NCBI GenBank assembly: GCA_014379595.1
Contig: JACMLM010000035.1
Location: 248,001 to 312,000 of the forward strand
DNA: 64,000 nt
From: Anaerolineales bacterium
GTDB lineage: Bacteria; Chloroflexota; Anaerolineae; Anaerolineales; Villigracilaceae
Direction: 5' to 3'
The translations under genes and the position numbers were made by a program. Each line of letters opens with the position of its first letter. The first letter of the stretch is position 1. A model generated the notes under the pieces. It saw nothing but the letters and a program-made list of their open reading frames with translations. It searched no databases and was not told where the DNA came from. Below, piece after piece: positions 40,067-49,041 of the stretch.

Positions 40067-41098
40067 CTAAAACAACTCTTTATTTTCCTTCACCCATTCA
40101 AACAACTTCTCCACTCCTTCTTCCACATTGACCTTTGGCTTCCATCCTAATTCCTTTTCTGCTTTGCTAATATCGGCGTAGAAAACACGCTGGTCACCTG
40201 GGCGCCAATCTGCGCGTGCAAATTCAATCGCATCACCAAGCAGTTTTTCCAGTTTTGGATGAAATTCCGTCCATACGGAGATCGTATTTTCTGATCCGCC
40301 TCCTAGATTGAACACCTGACCTTTTACCTTATCAATATTTTGAACAGCAAGATCATAGGCATTGGTCAAATCATCAACATAAAGCATATCGCGTAATTGT
40401 TTACCATCGCCATTAATGGTAATGTTTCGTCCCATTATTGCTGCAATCATGAACCATGCCATCCACCCTTGATCTTCAATACCAAATTGTCTTGGGCCGT
40501 ATATTGCAGATTGACGAAACACCACTGTAGGCAAATCATAAATACGTGCATAGTCGCGCACATATTGATCACCTGCTCCTTTTGAACAGCCATACGGCGA
40601 GTGAAAATCCAAAGGCTGTGTTTCAGGGCAGCCATTTACCAAATCTTTATATATCCAACGTGTTGCTTCTTCTTTTAACTCAACATCTTCCATCCCGCCA
40701 TATACTTTATTCGTAGATGCATAAATAAATGTTGGATTTCTATTTGATAGGCGCGCACCTTCCAAGACATTGAACGTACCCAATGCATTGGCTTCAAAGT
40801 CATTTCTGGGATTGATCACAGATGTTGTCACTGCAACCTGACCTGCCAAATGCACGATCACATCTGCGCTTTTAGCTGCTTCAGCGATGCTATCGGCATC
40901 ACGCACATCCCCAACGACTACATCGAAAGCCTTTTCCCCAAATTTCTGCTTCAACCAATCAAGGTTGCGCGGTGCGCCTGCACGAGTGAAATTATCATAG
41001 ATGGTTACTTTCGCTTCGTGGCCACGCGAAAGCAAACGATGGACATAGTTTGAGCCGATAAAGCCCGCTCCACCTGTAATTAGATATTGTTTAGTCAT
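40067..41098 (-). CDS. NAD-dependent epimerase, CDP-paratose 2-epimerase-like
   Basis: A 343-residue extended SDR. NAD-binding GGAGFIGSN (8-16), catalytic Ser/Thr and the Y-x3-K motif (YGCSK) are intact. The stretch YDNFTRAGAPRNLDWL, then STNKVYGG and RQSAIYGPRQFG, then EDQGWMAWF follow the CDP-paratose/CDP-tyvelose 2-epimerase pattern closely. This converts a 3,6-dideoxy or related nucleotide sugar in the cytoplasm for polysaccharide use. A cluster of GTs downstream supports that role. The other dideoxysugar enzymes are not in this window. AGAGG precedes ATG 41098. Confidence 0.82.
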   Translation of the reverse strand: MTKQYLITGGAGFIGSNYVHRLLSRGHEAKVTIYDNFTRAGAPRNLDWLKQKFGEKAFDVVVGDVRDADSIAEAAKSADVIVHLAGQVAVTTSVINPRNDFEANALGTFNVLEGARLSNRNPTFIYASTNKVYGGMEDVELKEEATRWIYKDLVNGCPETQPLDFHSPYGCSKGAGDQYVRDYARIYDLPTVVFRQSAIYGPRQFGIEDQGWMAWFMIAAIMGRNITINGDGKQLRDMLYVDDLTNAYDLAVQNIDKVKGQVFNLGGGSENTISVWTEFHPKLEKLLGDAIEFARADWRPGDQRVFYADISKAEKELGWKPKVNVEEGVEKLFEWVKENKELF

Positions 41099-41119
41099 GA
41101 ATTATTAACCTCTTTATCA

Positions 41120-41776
41120 TTACCTGCTATTGTTATGTACAAAAAGACGAATTGTAATTACTCCGAAAATGAATCCGCCGATGTGTGCCCACCACGCAAC
41201 TCCGCTCATATCTGCACCCTGCAAAGCGAGCCAGCCTGAAAATAATTGTAAAACAAACCAAAAACCAAGAAAAATAACGGCTCGGACTTCAACAAGTGTA
41301 AAAAGGAAAAAGATGGGGACGAGGCTTACGATCCGCGCACGAGGGAAAAGAATTAAATATGCTCCAAGTACACCTGCGATTGCGCCGCTCGCTCCGACTA
41401 TCGGCTGATCACTTGCAGTGGAGAAATATACTTGTAATAATGCAGCAGCTGTTCCGCTTAATAAATAAAAGATGAGATATCGTCCACTGCCTATTTTATC
41501 TTCAATATTATCCCCAAAGATAATAAGAATCCACATATTGCTTAAGATATGAAACCAGCCGCCATGCAGGAACATGCTGCTGAAGATCGTAGCCCATGTT
41601 TCAGCGGAATTGGATATCAATTGAAACGGTATCAGCCCCCAGGTATGAATGAAACGATAGAGTCCTTCATCGCTCAGTTTTAATTCGTAGTAGAACACGA
41701 TGCCATTTAAGAGTATCAATATCCAATTGACGATTGGGAACCTGCGCGAACGCAAGGTATCGTAAAGAGGAAACAT
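41120..41776 (-). CDS. Rhomboid intramembrane serine protease
   Basis: A 218-residue six-helix protein. Catalytic Ser130 is in GASGA, catalytic His198 in AHIGGFIFG; His76 and Asn80 (HILSN) are the oxyanion-hole residues. It should cleave single-pass membrane substrates within the bilayer. It starts 3 nt after the stop of the upstream flippase-like gene, so translation is probably coupled. There is no sign of a nearby substrate, although several lipoproteins and single-span proteins lie in the window. Confidence 0.93.
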   Translation of the reverse strand: MFPLYDTLRSRRFPIVNWILILLNGIVFYYELKLSDEGLYRFIHTWGLIPFQLISNSAETWATIFSSMFLHGGWFHILSNMWILIIFGDNIEDKIGSGRYLIFYLLSGTAAALLQVYFSTASDQPIVGASGAIAGVLGAYLILFPRARIVSLVPIFFLFTLVEVRAVIFLGFWFVLQLFSGWLALQGADMSGVAWWAHIGGFIFGVITIRLFVHNNSR

Positions 41777-41779
41777 TAA

Positions 41780-42778
41780 TTAATCTTTTTTATTTCTAAA
41801 ACTCATCAATTGTTGATAAATACCTGAAAGCGTTTGGCCTTCACTTAATAAACCAATGCCGCCGATCACTCCGCTGTTCAAATAATTATAAAGCCGCATA
41901 CATAACGCTGCTGCAAGAGATGTGGATTCATCATTAGTGAATATCGTTAGCGCAGCCACAATTGCCCCTTCAAATGTTCCTACTGCTCCAGGCAAAGACG
42001 GTATTGCTCCACCAAATGCCGCAGCACCAAGACCGAACAACCCCCAACTAAGCTGCGCATTCGGAAAAAATGCCAGCATAATCACATAATATCCAGCCAG
42101 AGCAATCGCCCAATCCAGAGTCATCCAAAACATAAAACGCAAAAACAACCATCCATCTGTCAGCACACCAAGCCCAGTAAAAAACGACTCCAGGAAACTA
42201 CCTCCGATTTTTTGCAAGGAGGGCCAACGCGAACTGAGTTTATGGAAAAGACCAAGCGCCCACTGATTGTTATGAGCAAGGATATACATCATTACAAGCC
42301 CAATTAATACAATTACACCAACAATATATCCGATTCGTTCTGAACCTTCAGTTTCGGCCACAAATGGTAATGCAGGTATGGCAGCCAAAAGCAATGCTGC
42401 AGAGAAAGCAAGGTCAACTATACGTTCAATCACAATTGTGGGAATGATCTCGCCGAAAGGTAAGCCAGATTTTCTACTTAGCAAAAACGCGCGTCCAACT
42501 TCGCCAAGGCGAAAAGGCAAAAAGTTATTAAGCAAATATCCTTCGCCAGCGGAGAACAACACATCTTTATAAGTAGGTTTATCACGTAATAATGTATGCC
42601 AAACTTTCCCACGAATGAACATCCATATAAATGATATAGGGATTGATAAAACGAGTAAACGATAATCGGCCCCGCGAATGGCAGCCAGCATCTTGCTGAA
42701 ATCAACGAAATACAAGATCGTCGCGATCAAGATAATGCTAACCAATGCACCGGGCAGCCAGCGTTTTATATCTTTCAT
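41780..42778 (-). CDS. LPG-synthase-TM/AglD-like flippase-family membrane protein
   Basis: 332 residues with about eight helices, matching the UPF0104/LPG_synthase_TM family (PF03706): FIWMFIRGKVWHTLLRDKP, the LLNNFLPFRLGEVGRAFLLSRK signature and a PSLPGAVGTFEGAI loop. The MprF-type flippase half and archaeal AglD belong here. No aminoacyl-transfer domain is present, so a transport or transfer role with lipid-linked sugars is more likely than lysyl-lipid synthesis. It follows lepA after 18 nt. Confidence 0.85.
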   Translation of the reverse strand: MKDIKRWLPGALVSIILIATILYFVDFSKMLAAIRGADYRLLVLSIPISFIWMFIRGKVWHTLLRDKPTYKDVLFSAGEGYLLNNFLPFRLGEVGRAFLLSRKSGLPFGEIIPTIVIERIVDLAFSAALLLAAIPALPFVAETEGSERIGYIVGVIVLIGLVMMYILAHNNQWALGLFHKLSSRWPSLQKIGGSFLESFFTGLGVLTDGWLFLRFMFWMTLDWAIALAGYYVIMLAFFPNAQLSWGLFGLGAAAFGGAIPSLPGAVGTFEGAIVAALTIFTNDESTSLAAALCMRLYNYLNSGVIGGIGLLSEGQTLSGIYQQLMSFRNKKD

Positions 42779-42796
42779 AAGTTTCGTTACCTTGTA

Positions 42797-44596
42797 TTAA
42801 TCATCATCCAGTTTCAAAACTGCCATGAATGCATCCTGCGGAATTTCGACATTACCAACCATTTTCAGGCGCTTCTTACCACGTTTTTGTTTTTCGAGCA
42901 ATTTCTTCTTACGAGAAATATCACCACCATAACATTTTGCCAATACATCCTTACGTGTGGCTTTTACATTCGCGCGTGAAATGATACGCCCACCTGATGC
43001 AGCTTGAATGGCTACATCATATAACTGACGTGGGATCAAATCTTTAAGTTTTGTGATGAGACGCTGTCCTTTATGGAAAGCATCTTTCTCATGGACAATG
43101 GCTGCCAATGCATCTACAGGTTCACCATTGACGAGAATTTCCAGCTTCTGCAGTTTATCCACCCGATATTCTAGGAATTGATAATCAAGGGATGCATAAC
43201 CTTTGGTACGTGACTTTAATAAGTCGAAAAAATCTATGATAATTTCAGCAAGTGGAATTTCAAAATCCAGCTGTACTCGGTGGGGTGCTGGATATTCCTG
43301 TTTCTTGAAAATGCCGCGGCGTTTGGTGACTAATTCCATAATCGGGCCGTAATAATCTGTCGGCGTGATGATCTCGATATTCATCCATGGTTCGCGCACT
43401 TCCACGATCTTGCTTGGGTCGGGTAATTCAGCAGGCGAGTCAACGGTGACGACTTCGTTACTAATCGTCAACACTTCATATTCTACTGAAGGCGCGGTAA
43501 ACAAAACATCCAGATCATATTCACGTTCAATACGTTCCTGAATAATTTCCATGTGAAACAAGCCGAGAAAGCCTGCACGAAAACCAAAACCCAATGCCTG
43601 CGATGTTTCAGGCTGGAATGTCAATGAAGCATCGTTGAGCTGCAATTTATCCAGAGACTCGCGTAAGGTAGTGTAATCATCTGCTTCGACTGGATAGATA
43701 CCTGCGAAGACCATCGGCTTGGGGACATGGTAACCGGGCAAAGGTTCAAGCGCAGGTGCGGATGCGAGTGTGATCGTATCGCCCACGCGGCATTCATGCA
43801 CAGTTTTAAATCCCGTTGCGATATAGCCCACTTCGCCAGAGCCAAGCGTATCGACAGGTTTCATGCCCGGGATAAAGATACCAATTTCCACCGGACGCAA
43901 ATCTAATTTTGTTGCCAACATACGCAGCACATCCGTGGACTTGATCTTGCCTTCCATGATACGCACATACGCGATCACGCCTTTATATGAATCATAATGT
44001 GCGTCAAAGATCAACGCGCGGACAGGTTTATCATCCACATCTTTTGGAGGCGGTACACGCCGTACGATTTCCTCAAGCACTTGTTCCACATTCAAGCCTT
44101 CTTTTGCTGAAATGCGGATGACCGAATCAGGATCAATCCCAAGCAGGGCGCCTACATCTTCAGCCACTTCGTCGGGACGGGCTGAGGGGAGGTCAATTTT
44201 ATTGATAACAGGAACAAGTGTCAGGTCGGCATCGAGCGCCTGATATAGATTCGCAAGAGTCTGCGCTTCGATCCCCTGAGTCGCATCTACAACTAAAATC
44301 GCACCTTCGCAGGCTTTAAGCGCGCGGCTGACTTCATAGCCGAAGTCTACGTGGCCGGGCGTGTCAATTAAATTCATCTCATATCTTTGATTGTCTTGTG
44401 CGGTAAAAAACATGCGAACAGCAGATGACTTGATCGTGACGCCTTTTTCACGTTCGAGGTCCATGCTGTCGAGGGTCTGCTCGGTCATGTCTCGATCTGA
44501 GATGGCGCCTGTTAATTGAAGCAGGCGGTCTGCAAGCGTGGATTTGCCATGGTCAACATGGGCGATGATACAAAAATTACGGATATGTTCTGTCAT
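42797..44596 (-). CDS. lepA: Elongation factor 4 (LepA)
   Basis: A 599-residue translational GTPase that back-translocates or remodels stalled ribosomes. G1 AHVDHGKST (14-22), G2/G3 DTPGHVDF, G4 NKID and the LepA-specific C-terminus (YGGDISRKKKLLEKQK) are intact, and the length is normal. ATG 44596 gives the conserved MTEHIRNFCI start. An upstream extension to 44758 is rejected because it would translate the repeat. TATACT lies 11 nt upstream, so the leader is about 4 nt. Confidence 0.96.
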   Translation of the reverse strand: MTEHIRNFCIIAHVDHGKSTLADRLLQLTGAISDRDMTEQTLDSMDLEREKGVTIKSSAVRMFFTAQDNQRYEMNLIDTPGHVDFGYEVSRALKACEGAILVVDATQGIEAQTLANLYQALDADLTLVPVINKIDLPSARPDEVAEDVGALLGIDPDSVIRISAKEGLNVEQVLEEIVRRVPPPKDVDDKPVRALIFDAHYDSYKGVIAYVRIMEGKIKSTDVLRMLATKLDLRPVEIGIFIPGMKPVDTLGSGEVGYIATGFKTVHECRVGDTITLASAPALEPLPGYHVPKPMVFAGIYPVEADDYTTLRESLDKLQLNDASLTFQPETSQALGFGFRAGFLGLFHMEIIQERIEREYDLDVLFTAPSVEYEVLTISNEVVTVDSPAELPDPSKIVEVREPWMNIEIITPTDYYGPIMELVTKRRGIFKKQEYPAPHRVQLDFEIPLAEIIIDFFDLLKSRTKGYASLDYQFLEYRVDKLQKLEILVNGEPVDALAAIVHEKDAFHKGQRLITKLKDLIPRQLYDVAIQAASGGRIISRANVKATRKDVLAKCYGGDISRKKKLLEKQKRGKKRLKMVGNVEIPQDAFMAVLKLDDD

Positions 44597-44632
44597 ATGC
44601 GTGCGAAAGTATACCCGAGATTTAACTACAAA

Positions 44633-44878
44633 GGACGCGAAGGATCGCGAAGTTTTAAAAGAAAATCGGTGGTTGAGTAGCCCTGAGCGACAGCAAAGGG
44701 CATACACTTGCACCGCACTACGTTTGGTACAGTGCGGTGTCGAAACCACCACTATCATGTTTACTTTTTATTTTAAGTTTTCTTGTCATTTGGTAGTCTC
44801 GACACCTGCACTGCACAAGCTCAGCGCGGTGCAAATGTACGGACGAGAAGAACTCTCGCCCTACTCGACCACCAGGGT
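44633..44878. repeat. Cluster of compound inverted repeats between lepA and the TIR gene
   Basis: Three pieces occupy nearly all of the 289-bp gap. A one-armed CGCGAAG element at 44633-44652. A palindrome at 44668-44750 with ends GGTGGTT / AACCACC and inner stem CACCGCACT / AGTGCGGTG. A third from TGGTAGTCTCGA (44791) to TCGACCACCA (~44873). All lack coding sense. Confidence 0.7.
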
Positions 44879-44885
44879 ATTCATT

Positions 44886-46454
44886 CTATTTCTTCGCAGG
44901 GAACCAACGCTTTGCATCGCGCCTGTTCCTGAAGAAAACAAACCCTATCGTGACAATTCCAAGAAGGTAAATATATTCAGCAATATTAACAAAACTGGCA
45001 GCGATTTCATCTTCACCGACACCGGCATCAATCATTCCTTCAGCTATCCTGCCATCCAGGTCTTTCTGCCACAGGGTTAATATACCCAAACCAACCACTC
45101 CTATAAGAATGGGCCACAAACGGGAGAAAAGACCTGTTCGACTGGTCAACCCGCTCACCATAAAATAGGCAAGCCCACCAAACAAAACCATATTCACTAC
45201 AAGCTCAACAAGCTCTGATGTAAACAGGGCGTCTGGCGGAGAAATTATGTACTGCAAGGCTGAGCCAATATTGACCATGGTCAGGAAAATAATGAAATAG
45301 TAAATTGCAGTAATCAACGGTGAATAGACAGTTTGCGAGCTGACAGGCCGCATTCCTAACGCTTTGAGAAGTTCCTTTGGATTTGGCAATAACTGTGCAA
45401 TTGTATCGAGTCCGCGAACACCGGGGCGGAAGTCGATCCATTGGATTCTGGATAATTTTTTGGAGATATTGTTATTTGTTTGGATAAGGATCGGGAAAAG
45501 CATTTGCTTTTCAGGAATAGCTTCAGTATCTGATTTGAAGAGGGAAATTAAAGCGAATACGGCCTTTGCATCTTGAATATTATCTACTTGAGAGTGACCA
45601 TATTTCTTGAGGGTTTCGATCAAATCATTGGCAATGGCGCGATCTTGCACAGCGTAATCCACATAAAACGATATAGGCGTGGGATTCTGAATCTTTGCAT
45701 CATAAGGGTTGATATATTTGGGAATGATCGCTTCTGGTTTCCCCCACCTTTGCATGGCTGAAGAGCGAAGAATGAAAAGTAGGATCAATCCAAAGACAAA
45801 ACCTATCAATACGACAGAATCCAGAGATGGATCATCATAAACAATCACTGAAAGCAGTGATGCGATTGGCAGTGCCAATAAAGCAGTTTGCACATGGGTG
45901 AAATTAAAATTACGTTTGTAGATCCTATAAGGCAGTGGAACCAATATCCAGGGAATGAATAAGGTCCAATATTCAAAAAGAGAGATGAGCGCTACGACTG
46001 CACTTACCGCAACAGCCAAGAATACAATCCACGGGGCTTTGAAACCAGTCTCTGGAACTGGATGTTCCTCTTGAATTGGTTGTTTTAATTGCGAAAGCAA
46101 CTCTTCCAACCCCGCTTTATAACTGCCGCGAAAATCCACCCATTCAAATTTTTCCAACTCTTTGGGCAGATCCACAGCTTCAAAGATCAATAGTATAAAG
46201 CGTTTGTTTGTTTTCAAAAAATGCTGCCATTCGAGAGCTACATAATCTGAAGCAATAGATGCATTGGATACGACTAGCAAAACAGTATCAGCTTCTTGTA
46301 ATCCTTTATCGATCTGTACATTCCAGGGAGAGCCGGGAACCAGCGCGCGATAATCCAGCCAAACATCATAATTTTCGCCTTCAAGTTTGCTTACCAAATC
46401 ATCCACAAAGCCAAGCTCACGGCGTGAATAACTCATAAAAATATTTTTGGTCAT
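44886..46454 (-). CDS. TIR-domain membrane protein with second degenerate TIR-like domain
   Basis: 522 residues. Residues 1-130 form a TIR domain: IFMSYSRRE opens it, LDYRALVPGSPW is the BB-loop region and the predicted NADase glutamate is Glu75 (SDYVALEW). About four helices follow (~145-235). Residues ~275-385 look like a second TIR-like fold (PISFYVDYAVQDRAIANDLI and PILIQ...RIQWIDFRPG) without a catalytic Glu. Three or four more helices end the protein. TIR enzymes hydrolyse or cyclise NAD+ in defence and cell-death signalling. This TIR-TM-TIR-like-TM layout is unusual. AGAGGAGAT precedes ATG 46454, and TATAAT is at 46474-46479. It is not adjacent to a known Thoeris or STAND partner. Confidence 0.82.
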   Translation of the reverse strand: MTKNIFMSYSRRELGFVDDLVSKLEGENYDVWLDYRALVPGSPWNVQIDKGLQEADTVLLVVSNASIASDYVALEWQHFLKTNKRFILLIFEAVDLPKELEKFEWVDFRGSYKAGLEELLSQLKQPIQEEHPVPETGFKAPWIVFLAVAVSAVVALISLFEYWTLFIPWILVPLPYRIYKRNFNFTHVQTALLALPIASLLSVIVYDDPSLDSVVLIGFVFGLILLFILRSSAMQRWGKPEAIIPKYINPYDAKIQNPTPISFYVDYAVQDRAIANDLIETLKKYGHSQVDNIQDAKAVFALISLFKSDTEAIPEKQMLFPILIQTNNNISKKLSRIQWIDFRPGVRGLDTIAQLLPNPKELLKALGMRPVSSQTVYSPLITAIYYFIIFLTMVNIGSALQYIISPPDALFTSELVELVVNMVLFGGLAYFMVSGLTSRTGLFSRLWPILIGVVGLGILTLWQKDLDGRIAEGMIDAGVGEDEIAASFVNIAEYIYLLGIVTIGFVFFRNRRDAKRWFPAKK

Positions 46455-46473
46455 GGATAATCTCCTCTAGTGA

Positions 46474-46479
46474 ATTATA
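46474..46479 (-). promoter_or_regulatory. -10 element of the TIR gene
   Basis: TATAAT on the minus strand, 19 nt before ATG 46454, with the ribosome site AGAGGAGAT in between. An inverted repeat (46494-46530) lies just upstream. Confidence 0.5.
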
Positions 46480-46493
46480 TAACCCTACATTAG

Positions 46494-46530
46494 AAAACGA
46501 AACCCGCTGAGGTGGAGTTCGTTTCGTTTT
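46494..46530. repeat. AAAACGAAAC inverted repeat upstream of the TIR promoter
   Basis: AAAACGAAAC (46494-46503) and GTTTCGTTTT (46521-46530) form a 10-bp stem around a 17-nt loop. It is placed at the -35 position of the TIR promoter, so it could be an operator. It could also be a stray terminator, as ATTTT follows on the plus strand. Confidence 0.5.
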
Positions 46531-46545
46531 ATTTTACCAACTGTA

Positions 46546-46634
46546 TGTCGTGGCGAGGGTGCTCTTCCCGAAGCAATCTCCCTATTAAGCGAGGAGACTG
46601 CTTCGGCAAAGACCAAGATCGCCTCGCAGCGACA
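46546..46634. repeat. Second MITE-like palindromic element
   Basis: Ends TGTCGTGGCGAGG (46546-46558) and CCTCGCAGCGACA (46622-46634), inner arms CCGAAGCAATCTCC / GGAGACTGCTTCGG. It shares GCGAGG ends and the GAAGCAATC core with the element at 11131-11223. The rest of the divergent gap 46455-46761 holds only the promoters described separately. Confidence 0.75.
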
Positions 46635-46730
46635 TGTAATAATGACATATGCGAACAGTTGTATATATCACTTTCCGCCAAGAGTGAGTAGAATATAGAA
46701 ACCCCAGCGGGGTAAATACGTATTTATTTA

Positions 46731-46755
46731 TTGTGCGTATCTGCGCACAAAGGAG
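46731..46755 (+). promoter_or_regulatory. Hairpin abutting the ribosome site of the SPFH gene
   Basis: TTGTGCG and CGCACAA form a 7-bp stem with a 6-nt loop (46731-46750). Its last two bases are the first two of the AAAGGAG ribosome site (46749-46755). It could limit or position ribosome access. Confidence 0.45.
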
Positions 46756-46761
46756 AAAAAA

Positions 46762-48729
46762 ATGTTTGGCTTGCCCGTATATTATTATGTAATAGCAGCA
46801 TTGGTAATACTATTTTTTCTGTCGGGGATTCGCTTTATTCCCAACAACCGCATCGGTGTAATCGAAAAACGATTCACCACGAAAGGCTCTGTAAAATCAG
46901 GCTTTATTGCCATGAATGGCGAAGCTGGTTACCAGCCGCGCATCTTGCGTGGTGGTCTACACTACCTGATGCCGATTCAGTATGTTGTCCATATGATGCC
47001 TTTGGTGACCATTTCCCAAGGCAAGATCGGATATGTCTTCGCACGTGACGGTAAACAACTGGACCCTGCACAAGTGTTGGCATCCAATGCCACTGTGACT
47101 GATTTTCAGGATGTGGAAAGCTTTCTAAAAAACGGCGGACAACGCGGTCCGCAGCGCCGCATTTTGCGTGAAGGTACGTACGCGTTCAACCTTGTGCAAT
47201 TCATCGTCATCACGGAAGAACGAATTTACACATTATCGCTTAGCAAGGAAGAAGGCGATACGATTCGCGGCATGGCGCAAGTGATCGCAGAACGCGGCGG
47301 ATTCCGTCCTGTGGTTATTAAAGATACAGACGATACAATTGGTGTAGTCACCGTTCATGATGGCCCATCACTCTCACAGGGTGAGATCATAGCCCCTGTA
47401 GTTGGTGATGAACCTGCTCAGACAGATACTTATCATAATAAATTTCAGGATGCTGATAACTTCCTGCGAGCCGGCGGACTGCGTGGACGTCAGTTACAAG
47501 TATTGGTCGAAGGTACATACTACGTAAATCGCTTGTTCGGCACGATCGAAATGATCCAGAAGACGATCATTGAAGTTGGTAACGTAGGCGTGGTCGTTTC
47601 ATACACAGGCGAAACGGGAGCTGACCTTTCAGGCTCAGAATATCGTCACGGTGAGCTGGCATCCAAAGGCAACCGTGGTATTTGGAATGAGCCTCTCCTG
47701 CCCGGTAAATATGCTTTCAATACTTATGCCGGGAAAGTTATTTCCGTCCCCACCACCAACTTCATCCTGAAATGGATCCGCGCTGATTTTGGCGCACACA
47801 AGTTCGATGAAAATCTGACCGAAGTCTCGCTCATCACAAAGGATGCGTTTGAACCGTCACTGCCTCTTTCAGTCGTTGTTCACATTGACTATCAGAAGGC
47901 TCCGCTCGTCATCCAACGTTTTGGTGATGTTAAAAAACTGGTGGAACAAACCCTCGACCCGATGGTGTCCGCCTACTTCAAGAACGTTGGTCAGACGCGC
48001 ACGCTCATTCAACTCTTGCAAGACCGCAGTGCCATTCAACAGCAGTCCAGCCTCGAGATGAAGGAAAAGTTTGAGCACTACAATCTGGAATTGGAGGAAG
48101 TGCTGATTGGTACACCGTCTTCGCCGGAGAATGATACTCAAATTGAGACGATCCTTAACCAGTTACGTTCGCGCCAGGTGGCTGCTGAACAAGTGGAGAC
48201 ATACGGCCAACAGGAAAAGGCGTCCGTCAAGGAACGTGAGCTAAAAGAAGCTCAATCCCGCGCTCAAATGCAAACGAGACTGACCGAAGCCGAGTTGAAC
48301 ATCAACATCCAAACGGACCAGGGTAAAGCGGAATATCAACGCTCCCTGCAACAGGCGCAACAGATCCGCGCATTGGCAGAAGCGGAAGCTGAAAAGATCG
48401 CCCGCATCGGTATCGCGCAGGCGCTTGCCACCGAAGAACAAGTCCGCGCTTATGGCGGCCCGCAATTCCAGGTGACTCAGCAAGTGCTCAACCGATTCGC
48501 GGATGCCATTCAATCCTCCGGTGTAGACGTGGTGCCGCGTGTGGTGGTTGGTGGAAACAATGCAGAAGGTGGCGGAAGTACTTCCAGCAATGTAATGGAA
48601 GGTTTGCTGACCATGCTGTTATCAGACCGCTTCGGCGCTTTGCAAAATGATTCAGCGCAAAGTAAACGTTCTCCTGAGGCAGATGCCTTGCGAGAACAAA
48701 TACGAAAAGATATGGAAAAGAAGAAGTAA
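46762..48729 (+). CDS. SPFH/band-7 (flotillin-like) membrane protein
   Basis: 655 residues: an N-terminal helix (4-22), then a long SPFH domain (about 30-430) containing the NRIGVIEKRF strand and repeated TYYVNRLFGTIEMI/GTYAFNLVQFIVI units, and an extended coiled coil (about 440-580: AEAEKIARIGIAQALA). A glycine-rich segment and charged tail end it. Flotillin-like proteins organise membrane microdomains and scaffold other membrane proteins. It faces a TIR protein divergently and precedes an LRR-Roc-COR gene, so it may scaffold membrane signalling proteins here. The strong AAAGGAG site fixes the start. Confidence 0.88.
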   Translation: MFGLPVYYYVIAALVILFFLSGIRFIPNNRIGVIEKRFTTKGSVKSGFIAMNGEAGYQPRILRGGLHYLMPIQYVVHMMPLVTISQGKIGYVFARDGKQLDPAQVLASNATVTDFQDVESFLKNGGQRGPQRRILREGTYAFNLVQFIVITEERIYTLSLSKEEGDTIRGMAQVIAERGGFRPVVIKDTDDTIGVVTVHDGPSLSQGEIIAPVVGDEPAQTDTYHNKFQDADNFLRAGGLRGRQLQVLVEGTYYVNRLFGTIEMIQKTIIEVGNVGVVVSYTGETGADLSGSEYRHGELASKGNRGIWNEPLLPGKYAFNTYAGKVISVPTTNFILKWIRADFGAHKFDENLTEVSLITKDAFEPSLPLSVVVHIDYQKAPLVIQRFGDVKKLVEQTLDPMVSAYFKNVGQTRTLIQLLQDRSAIQQQSSLEMKEKFEHYNLELEEVLIGTPSSPENDTQIETILNQLRSRQVAAEQVETYGQQEKASVKERELKEAQSRAQMQTRLTEAELNINIQTDQGKAEYQRSLQQAQQIRALAEAEAEKIARIGIAQALATEEQVRAYGGPQFQVTQQVLNRFADAIQSSGVDVVPRVVVGGNNAEGGGSTSSNVMEGLLTMLLSDRFGALQNDSAQSKRSPEADALREQIRKDMEKKK

Positions 48730-48737
48730 TGAAAATG

Positions 48738-48766
48738 GGACTGGTCATTGTGACCAGTCCTTTTTT
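48738..48766 (+). terminator. Terminator after SPFH gene
   Basis: GGACTGGTCA and TGACCAGTCC form a perfect 10-bp stem with a TTG loop, followed by TTTTTT. Confidence 0.93.
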
Positions 48767-48990
48767 ATTAAACGCGTTGTCTCTAGCGTCAAAACTTATT
48801 CAACCATTCCTGTATTACACCAAGTGATGGTTTCTGTTGTATGCAGAGCGCTTCACTTAATAACGGGAGTTGGTTCTGTTTCGAGCAACATTTATTCACG
48901 CCCTTGCTCTACCCCAATATGATCGTCCGACTAATCACGCAACGGGATGAAAGGGATGTTAATGAAAGCCTAGGATGAGAATGTGGAGAG
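48767..48990. other. Gene-free intergenic stretch
   Basis: Between the SPFH terminator and the -10 of the LRR-Roc-COR gene I find no open frame with a ribosome site, no strong hairpin and no copy of the dispersed repeats described elsewhere. Confidence 0.5.
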
Positions 48991-48996
48991 TATAAT
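48991..48996 (+). promoter_or_regulatory. -10 element of the LRR-Roc-COR gene
   Basis: Perfect TATAAT, 45 nt before ATG 49042, with no good -35 hexamer. The leader would be about 38 nt and ends with GGTGAGGT as ribosome site. Confidence 0.45.
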
Positions 48997-49041
48997 TATT
49001 TCAATTTTTAAAAATGGTTTCCTAAGTGATGGTGAGGTTAT

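Noticed and set aside
44597-44758. N-terminal extension of LepA
   Set aside because: It would translate repeat DNA and precede the universal LepA start; the frame is open by chance.
44538-45080. 180-codon plus-strand frame
   Set aside because: Crosses lepA, the repeat cluster and the TIR gene; no domain.
44886-46454. Thoeris defence system
   Set aside because: A TIR gene is present but there is no ThsA-like SIR2/SLOG or other Thoeris effector next to it.
46494-46530. Terminator of the TIR gene
   Set aside because: It lies upstream of the TIR start, not after its stop; no plus-strand gene ends here.
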